Shown here piece after piece: positions 12,301-21,300 of a stretch of 24,387 bases of DNA. Each line of letters starts with the position of its first letter. The stretch's first letter is position 1. The notes under the pieces were generated by a model. The model was not told the DNA's origin and made no database searches. It was given only the letters and a program-made list of their open reading frames with translations. Source of the DNA: Chara braunii (taxonomy: Eukaryota; Streptophyta; Charophyceae; Charales; Characeae); contig BFEA01000403.1 of NCBI GenBank assembly GCA_003427395.1, positions 1,391,088 through 1,415,474 of the forward strand. Reading direction: 5' to 3'. Both the position numbers and the translations under genes were made by a program.

Positions 12301-15300
12301 CATTTATCACTGCTTAATTACTACCGTCTTCACCTGAATACAACAACACCCAGTCATTATGACTGTATCAATTATATCCATAATGGAGGGGAGTTGTATT
12401 TGGGTGAAGACGGTATTTAGCACGACTAGTTTATATCATGGTTTGTGAGATCTAACAGCTGTATCATGGGTAAACTAAAGAAGGAAAGAGCTCTTGAACC
12501 TGGTCTTGTTCCTCGCTGCGAAAATGGATTGCGCACGTCCTTGCTTGCCACTTTGTGCAAAACTGGTTATGGCCTTGGAGAGTTTCATACCATGATTCAA
12601 TTGAATTGTGAAAAACAGTTTGTAGTACTGTGTTCGTCGTCAGACAAGGGTGTGCCACAATAGCGAGCCAGTGCATAGAATGATGATGATGCCAACGAAA
12701 AACTTCACCTCGTATGTTGCAGGGCTTGCAAAGGAGCTACCAGGCTTTTGCTGAAGATATTCGCAGAACAATGCAGGGTTATTCGGTACTTGATGATCCT
12801 GTAGCAGTGAAGCTGATGGAAGTGGTGCAGAAGCTGGGTAAGTGATATACAATGTTACTCTGTATGTTTTGTGTGTTAAGCAACCAGTGCTTGTCCACTG
12901 CGCGCGGGGTTTTTGCCAAGGCTGGGTATGATTGTATTTTATTTTCTGGTACTCTCACGAAAACTGAAGTCATCGCGGCAGTTGCATCCAAAAAGAACAA
13001 CAAAAAAAAAGAGAGAGAAGAATGCTTGGGATGCGATAGCTGTTGAATACATTCCTTCAAGTACTTGTGTGAGTATGCCTTCAGTGAGGGCATTACAGCG
13101 GGGCCGTCAGAGATCTGGAAGAGGTGAAGGGAAAAAAAAATTGAAACCACGCTGTGGTCGGAAAAGGAGTTGGGTACATTCGCAGTAGCAGCGGTACGTG
13201 GAATGCCTATGTGAGGGTGTCAACACAATCCGTGGAATGCGCCCTGACTCGCTCTACCGCTACAGTCTTCCCCCGAATACATAGCTGAATTAGACCGAAA
13301 GATGAACCAAATTTGGCAATAATGACCGTGCGTTGTATTCGGGGGAAGACTGTAGCCATCAATGAACAGAAGTCTCGTAATTACTTGTCAAGTTCAACCT
13401 CACAATGCATCAATGAACATTCACATGAGAGTTCACGCGTGAGAAGTCAAATGGAGATGCAATCAACACTTGAAGATTTTGTCTTCAATATTATTATCAA
13501 TATACAAGAATGTTTGTCTTCAGCGGCTCTGCCGCACACACACACACACAACGGATCTCGACCAGATAGCGGCTATCGCTTCTCCCCTCTCACTCTCTGA
13601 CTTGACTCGCTCTGCCTCACTCTCTCTCTTCTCTCTCTTTCTCTCTACCCTGGCTCGTTACCCTGGATACACCCACTCAGGTAGCTTGCACCTTGGCGGC
13701 TATGGCGTGCCGTCCTCCTGCCCTACCGCTAGCCTAGCTATGGAGTATCTCTCAAGCACCCTCTTCTTTTTCGGGCGCACAGTGCCCAAGTTGCCTTAAC
13801 GCACAAGCAGCAGCGCCGCTTCCGCATCTTGCAACTGAAAAAAGTGCTGAGCCGCTGCGCTGTAGCAGCTAAATATAGGACTTAGCTTCGCTGGGCTTGG
13901 CTTGGCTTGGCCTGCTTCAGACCGATACCGGGTGGCCGTGGCCTGTCTGCTGCAAACATTTTGTCGGTCCGGTAGCTTCCGGACTTTCCTGGGACATGCT
14001 GCAAAATTGGACTTCGGACTGTCGGACTGGACTGGACGCTTCTGGACTTCTGTTGTCGGGTACTGGATGGACTCCTACCGACCTACGATGCTTCAATGCC
14101 GACACCTACCGACCTTCTACGCTTCGGCCTACCCTACAGGATGGTCCTGGGACTTGCGACTTGTCGGGACTTTGGGACCGGGACTGGATGTCTGCAGCAT
14201 GAATCCTTTCAACTTTTACTAGGATAGATGCAAACAACGAGAGGGATGTACGGGAAAATCCCAAGGAGCTTTTGAGTTCGAATATAGTCTTAGGAGGTGT
14301 GACTGTAGAATTCACAGCTTCTTTTTTCTTTTTGTTTTAATATTTTTACGAAGAAGAGTTGCAGTTTTATTAAATGATGAACAATGAGGTCGGGAATTCC
14401 TTGACATCTCAAGTTGGATAATGCTGGGGCCGTTACCCAAATTAGGCCTGAGCTGGAAACCGTGTCCAGCGCCTCTTTGTCAGCATAGAACGCACTTAAG
14501 TTTACTGTTTTGTTTGCTATTGATTTGGAATCGTTCGTCGTGATCGACATTTCAATTTGCAGGCATTGAGCATGAAGATCTGAAGAAGAAGTTTGCGGCA
14601 GAGTGCGTGGAGAGGAAACAGCTTTACAACAAAGTCCTCGAGCTAAAGGGTCAGTTGCTGAAATGCCTATTCACAGTTTTTGAAGTTGTGTGTCCTTATG
14701 AATCGAACTCGGGAGCCTGATGCGTTACCAGTGGGGCAATTTGCCTTCTGGAAGCGTTGTCATGTTTTGTGTTCTTTGTCGCTTTTTGATGTTTGTCTGT
14801 TGCTAGTGATGCTAACTTCGAGCTATTTTCAAATGACACTGCAGGGAACATTCGTGTATTCTGCAGATGCAGACCTCTGAGCGAGGCAGAAGTCAACGCA
14901 GGAGTTGCATGTATTACAGAATTCGATACGAATCGTGATGAGCTATTTGTGAGGACCAATGTGAACGGGGCCCCCGCCAAGAGGTACTTCAAGTTCGATC
15001 GTGTCTTCGGGCCGGCCGCCACCCAAGGTAAAACGACTGAACCAGTTTTCATATAATTCTGTTTGTCCATGTCTATGCCATCTCAGCCAACAACCTTTGG
15101 CAACGTCTATGTATATGCCGTCCCAGCCGCAACCTTTTGAGCTATTTGTGAATAGACATTGCTTGTCGCTGCAGGGGAAGCAAAAGTGGCTGTTGTTTAG
15201 ATCAGCTGATTTCCGGTTTTGATTTTTAGAGTGTTTGGCTGCAACATCACTGGGGATCTGCAAGAGAACCAGAGCAGAGATCTTACAAGGTGAAAATAGG

Positions 15301-18300
15301 ACTGTATACCAATACAATGTAAAAAATGGATTTTCTGGCTGAGGGCGATTCAGAGGTCGTTGCTTGAATGGTGCGGGGGACGCTGGACACATGCATATCC
15401 CATTCAGAGTGGATACACACTGTCACTCAAAGAGCGCGATCAGCAAGGACTGGCATAGCAGGAGCCTAAACGGAAAGCATTAACATCGTGGATGTCGTGC
15501 CCCTCTCTCCCCACCTCCGTTCTGACACCGCCAAGGTCCACTGAACTTCCAGACGAAACCTCGGCGGGGGTTGTAGACCACAGATGCAAAGGGCAGGTTG
15601 TAGACGACAGCCAAAGACGAATCCGCTGAAAGAGCGGCTAAGCCACAGTTGGTAGCTGTATTTTTATTTCCTGATCCACGCAAACTGCTAGCTACCTGAG
15701 GCGACCAGAATATCTGGTAATAGCGTACTTCACAAAGCACACACCTTTACACCACCACTTACATTGCAAACTGTCTGATCAAGCTGGTGGTCAGTTTCCA
15801 AGCTGGCCCCCTCTTCTCTGCGAAATTTTGAGGACTTCAATCAAAAAGTCTACCAGGGAACCAACCCATTTCTTTGTAAAACCTTTTTAGCAGAATTGCC
15901 TCACGTGGTATCTTTTCGCAACCTGAGGACTTCCTGTTGATCCGAAATAACTATCCTGAATAGCTGCTGCCTTCTGGCTCCGGTTGGACCAAGACACATA
16001 GTCCTGGCCTGCCCTGATTGCAAGCTGCTGGCCATTTTTCAGGTCGTTTTTCATTTCTTATCCTTTGAAAGGAGACGACGAAGCGTTGCGGTGCCTGGAT
16101 CTCCAGAGCGCAGCACAAAATCTCCCCCAACCCTAGACGCATCGTCCATTCTTTCTAATGAAAGGGTCTCGGGGTAGCAGTTATCAAACTCCCGACGAAT
16201 ATCAGTTGCTTTACAGAAAGATGCAGGATCTCTTTTTCTGCGGATCATCCATGAGACATACACGGTACACAAGGCCACTTTTGAAAAACAGTGGAAAGAA
16301 TCGATTGAGGAAAAGCTTGGTTGAATTCTTAAGCAGAGGGGATAGGCTTCTGGCTGGATCGTCTACATCTGTGGATGATCCCAGGAAGCGAGTCAGAAAA
16401 TCATTTGCTGTTGCTGGACAGACACTCCCTCTCTCTGTCTCTGGGTATAGGCCGCCCATACCGACAAGATTAGCGTGGCCCCTGTCCAAGGCTGGCGCAC
16501 GGAAAGTGAGGAATGGTCCGGTTCATTTCTTTTTTTTGGCATGTTAACCGCAGATGCGGAGTAAGCTAGGAGGGGGTGGTGCAGTCTAAGTGAACGGATG
16601 GTGTGGATGTTAGTTCTTTGCGCATAACGTTGAGCTCTGTTGATGCAGAACATGTGTAAGCAGTCTACTCTACACTCGTGAGCCGCGTGCTTCCTTTTTT
16701 GGTGGGTCTTGGCAGTGGTGCTTCAGGTTTTGGTCTGTTTATCATCATGTTAAGCAACCAATTTGCACTCTAGGCAAAACAAATAGCTGGGCAAATATAT
16801 TAGAGGCAGCTTTCAGGGTTTGGGACTACCGCACACCAAAATGGTTGGCCCAGCCAGCAAAAAAGAAAAACTGCACCGGTTCGTTTTCTTTTTGTTGTGT
16901 TTTTTTTGCCGTGCAGCACAATTTGGGTTAGGAAAAACAGCACCAATTTGCACTCTAGGCAAAACGAATAGCTGGGCAAATATATTAGTTGCAGCTTTCG
17001 GGGTTCAGGACTACCGGACGGAAGTGGTTGGCCCAGCCAGCAAAAAAGAAAAACTGCAGCGTTTTTTTTTTTTCTGTTGTTGTTTTGCCGTGCAGCACAA
17101 TTTGGGTTGGGGAAAACAGCCTTGAATGTAGTTGTGCTTTAAGAAGAAGCCTCTGGTTTGGAGGGTAAAGGAATATGGCAGATCATCCTCGATCTCTTGT
17201 GATCTGCGTTCATTGCCAGGACGATCTTAGACATGTGCCGTGCGGTGTCTTGTGCCGTGCGATGTTTGAGAATGAATGAATTTTTCCTTGATGTGGTGGT
17301 AAAAACGGAGTTATGGCACACAGCCTTGTTGTGTTCGTTTGTTCCTTCGTCATCCATGACATTATGATGGATGGCATGTTTTTTCTCATGCGGTGGTCTT
17401 GTGCAGATGAAGTATTTGCGGACACAGCACCTGTGGTGACGTCCGTCCTGGACGGCTACAATGTGTGCATTTTCGCATACGGGCAAACGGGAACGGGAAA
17501 GACTTTTACCATGGAAGGCACGGAAGACAATCGGGGAGTAAATTATCGGACACTGGAGGAGCTGTTTCGTATTGCTGGGGAGAGGGAAGGAAAGGCCACA
17601 TATGAGATCAAAGTTAGCGTTTTGGAGATTTACAATGAGCACATTCGAGACCTACTGGCGCCGCCACCCCAGTTTCCAGCCCCTCCTAAGAAGTAAGGAT
17701 GTAACTAGTACGCCGAGAGCCCGGAACTTGCAGCCTATCATACGGCTTCTTCTTCATGCACATCTTTGTGGCTGGTGAGGGACATGGTGCACTTCTTCTG
17801 GAGGTGTTCCCAGTTTATCGAGGTGGTGGGGTTCAACAGAGACCACTGATCTGAAACACGGGGAGGAAGTAATAAAAATAGTGATTGGGAAATCAACAGT
17901 ATCTCCGTCGAACGCGTGGCTTTGGTTTTGATTACGTATATACCATGATCTTCCACGTCTTATAGGTATTCTGAAAATGTGAGAAGCTCAGTGCATGCAG
18001 CAAATCGGCAAGTAACACTTAAGAGACAAGTAACACTTAAGAGACAAGTAACACTTTGAGACAAGTAACACTTAAAGAGACAAAGTAACACTTAAAAGAC
18101 AAGTAACACTTAAAAGACAAGTAACACTTAAGAGACAAAAGTAGCACTTAAGAGACAAAAGTAACACTTGAGAGACAAGTAACACTTAAGAGACAAGTCA
18201 CACTACAAGTAACACTTAAGAGACAAGTCACACTTAAGAGACAAGTCACACTTGCGTAAGAGAAGTCACACTATAGATTATCTCTGCACGCAAAGCTTCA

Positions 18301-21300
18301 AAGCAAAGTACAAAGTACGTTTGATTGCATGTCCGGTGGGTAATGGCTACCCCGACCGGTTTCGACCGCCACCACGCAGTTGTCCTCAGGGGGCTTACCA
18401 CCTTCTTAGACCGGTGTCTAATCCACCTTTCCACAAACCCACTTCCGCTGTTGACGGTAGGACATCTCCGGAAACATCCGCGGTCTATTAGCGTCAGACC
18501 CAAATCGGAAAAAGACCGACGAACACGCAAATTCTCCTACATATACTCACCTAATATCAGACTTACTTACAGTCACTACTGAGAGTGACGGACCTCAGAG
18601 ACTACCGTATACTCACCTAATATCAGACTTACTTACAGTCACTACTGAGAGTGACGGACCTCAGAGACTACCGAGACACGGTCACGTTAGGCGGGACTGT
18701 CCGAACGTCCCATAGTCCCTGTCCGTTCCAAAGTATAGTCCCTGTCCGGTTCTTCCCATATACCGTCCCCTACCCCCGTTCGTTCCAATGGGTCGTACCT
18801 TAGTACCTTTCCGAATTCTTCCAAAGTACCATCCCATATTCCCTGTCCGAATTACTCCACAGTAATGTCTCCGTACGGATTCTTCCAATGCACTGCCCCA
18901 TGATCATGTCCGGATTCTCCCAAAGTACCTTCCCATCTTTCATGTCCGAATTCATTCAAAGTACGGTCAAATAGTCCCAGTCTAATCCTGCCAATGTCAC
19001 GAACGAGCGTACTAGTCTTAAACTTCACCTGTTTAGTAAACAGTTAATCCTACTATTATCAAGAAACCGGCATTCCTCAGACAAACATTTGAATCCAAGT
19101 ACAATCCTAAACAATCTTAGCAAAACAAACATATTACTGCCATACAATCCTCTGCCTAGTGTCAGCAGTCTGGGTACAACCAGGTTCGGATCGACTCCCA
19201 GCAAGGATCTCGTCCCTTCGCAAATGTCTTCAGCACCATGTTCAGGAATTGCCCGGGGAAATCCTTGAGTCTCAAGTCACGGGCTACACTCAGGACCCTC
19301 GTGGGCAGTTGCGACCGGATCATAGTATGTTAATCCAGTCGGTGCAAGTAGCTGGTCACAGTGGCGCTCTTCTGGCACTTACTACGCCAAGAGTGTTAGG
19401 ATTGCCCATTCTGAAATTCCAACTGCTCGAGATCCCAAATACTCCGCTCGACGCTCGTTCTTCGTCATCTGCACGCATCCAAGGTAGGGAAAGGTATTAT
19501 TCAACACCATCTTCAAACCCAGGAATCGCTAATAGACGATTCCTAAAGAGGACAGACGACGGCTCTAGAGCGGAGTTGGAGCCGTCGTCTGTCCTCTTTA
19601 GAGTCAGGTTGTCTGGATAGCAAGACTCAAAAGTTTTCGTCCTGATAGCTTTAACAGATTCGAAATTACCCTTCTCTCTTGTCGTCACTATCAGGCTAAC
19701 ATCATCCATCAATCGCAGTCTATGCAACTTGTTCCTGCTCTTACCCAAACTGTTCAGGAACTTGTACTCAAGCGTGAGCACACAAGATGCAGGCTAATGG
19801 CGGGCTGCTACTTTTTCCCATAGGAATGCCCACCACTTGCCTCATAAGCACGCTAGTAGCTTTAACAGATTCGAAACTACCCTTCTCTCTTGTCGTCACT
19901 ATCAGGCTAACATCATCCATCAATCACAGTCCATGCACCTTGTTCCTGCTCATACCCGTTCAGGAACCTGTACTCAGCGTGAGCACATGAGATGCAGGCT
20001 AATGGCAGGCTGCTACTTTTTCCCATAGGAATGCCCACCACTTGCCTCATAAGCACGCTAGTAGCAAAAGTGTAGGTGTGTCTCAGCTCGAAACACACAA
20101 ATTTTATGATGATGTCTAGATCGAGTGTTCTTCAGTGATCGTCACCCGTCGTACGGCCGAAGGTGCATCCCTTGCCTCTGGAATTTACCCTTACACACTG
20201 CCTACCTTTCTCCTTGTGGTATTTAATGATCCACTCCACTACGTTCACAATATATCCTCATGAGCGAGCTTACTGAACATATCCTTGGTATCATAAGACA
20301 TCGCAGATATTTAAATTCCCTCTCTCATCTTACGATCGATCTTTTTGTTGATCGATCCGACGTTGTGTGGTACGGATGCAACAGATCTGAGATTGAAGTG
20401 CCATCCATTGGGTAGGGCGTTCAAAAGGTGATGAAGTGCCTTTGCTACACATTTGCAGGTGCACACCGTAGGTTCGGAGAATGTCGGGCAAATAGGGCGG
20501 TAACAGCTCAGATCTTTGTGTTTTGGTAGGACATACGCTTCTCCTATCGTGCCTTTTATTGTCCCGTTTTGCAAACTGTTGGAAGCCCTTTTTCTCTAGA
20601 TCTCGTCTCATCTTCTCCTTAATCTCAGTCTCAGAGTGAGTCTCACACACATATCCGGGGATCTTCACGAAGGTGTCCAACATGGCCTCGTGATAGAGCC
20701 TAGGACATAGGACGAGTGTCTCACCAGGATTTCGGTCTAGAGGTGGCGTCACTAAACCCGTAAATTTTGCCCGTACCAGCTTTACTTCCCGAATGTCCAG
20801 ATACTTAGTCCCGCTCTCATTCCTCACCATCATACACTTCTTGACGTCTTCTCGTGTGATAGACACCCTGCAATCTTTACCCTTAACCCACTGGTGGAAT
20901 GCATTACANGGGTGAGTGGGTGAGTGGGTGGGTGAGTGGGTGAGTGGGTGAGTGGGTGAGTGGGTGAGTGGGTGAGTGGGTGAGTGTTGAAGGGGTGAAA
21001 AAAAGAGGACGGATAGAGGGAACAAAGGAGAGAAACAGAGGACAGGAAGAAGGATAAGAGGAGTGAAGGAAGCGAGTAATAATGAGGGAAGTAGGGAAGG
21101 GAAAAATGATGGAGGTACAGGAGGAAAGCAAGAGAAAACAGCAGAGAGGTGAAAGTGAGATCTCCGTTACTCACCCTATTGAAGTCGTCTATGGCTTCAT
21201 CCAGCCTACCTGTGTTTACCTGTTGTATTGAAAACCAAAGACAGCAGACGAACAGATATGAATGTTCAAGAACACCTCAGGAGTTTGACATTTGCCTCAG

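Larger units (their letters stand above)
11591..12722 (+). other. Kinesin intron, 1,132 nt
   Basis: It has a GTAAGC donor and a TTGCAG acceptor. Its recognisable contents are two MITEs (11939-12047 and 12324-12413). Nothing else is supported. Confidence 0.88.
12838..14562 (+). other. Kinesin intron, 1,725 nt
   Basis: It has a GTAAGTG donor and a TTTGCAG acceptor. It holds a dispersed repeat copy, the perfect MITE, a CA run at about 13534-13550, CT-rich sequence at 13590-13650, and a GGACT-rich, GC-richer stretch at about 13870-14200. No nested gene is supported. Confidence 0.88.
15028..17406 (+). other. Kinesin intron, 2,379 nt
   Basis: It has a GTAAAA donor and a TTGTGCAG acceptor. An imperfect short duplication (TATGCC.TC.CAGCC) sits at 15073-15135. 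The RT remnant, U6-like segment and 185-bp duplication are listed separately. Between about 15180 and 16050 nothing is firmly recognised, though part may be the 3' end of the RT remnant. Confidence 0.88.

Noticed and set aside
13897-14222. Overlapping plus-strand frames of about 100 codons in the GGACT-rich stretch
   Set aside because: Two frames are open at once because of base composition and repeated short words; neither resembles a protein.
17313-17696. A stand-alone 127-aa kinesin ORF ending in a stop at 17694-17696
   Set aside because: The stop is the TAA of the GTAAGG splice donor. Splicing to 23570 restores the family sequence, and the ORF start is intron sequence.
18009-18272. CRISPR array
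   Set aside because: Units of about 18 bp run directly into each other with no unique spacers, and the context is a eukaryotic intron.
19160-19215. A T-arm-like phrase (CCAGGTTCGGATCGACTCCC)
   Set aside because: It has extra bases in the loop and no A box upstream.
19159-19620. A 153-aa plus-strand ORF
   Set aside because: It lies opposite the RT frame and the hairpin, and part of it mirrors RT residues through the inverted repeat.
20911-20990. Interstitial telomere repeat
   Set aside because: The unit is GAGTGGGT, not the TTTAGGG or related telomere motifs of plants and algae.
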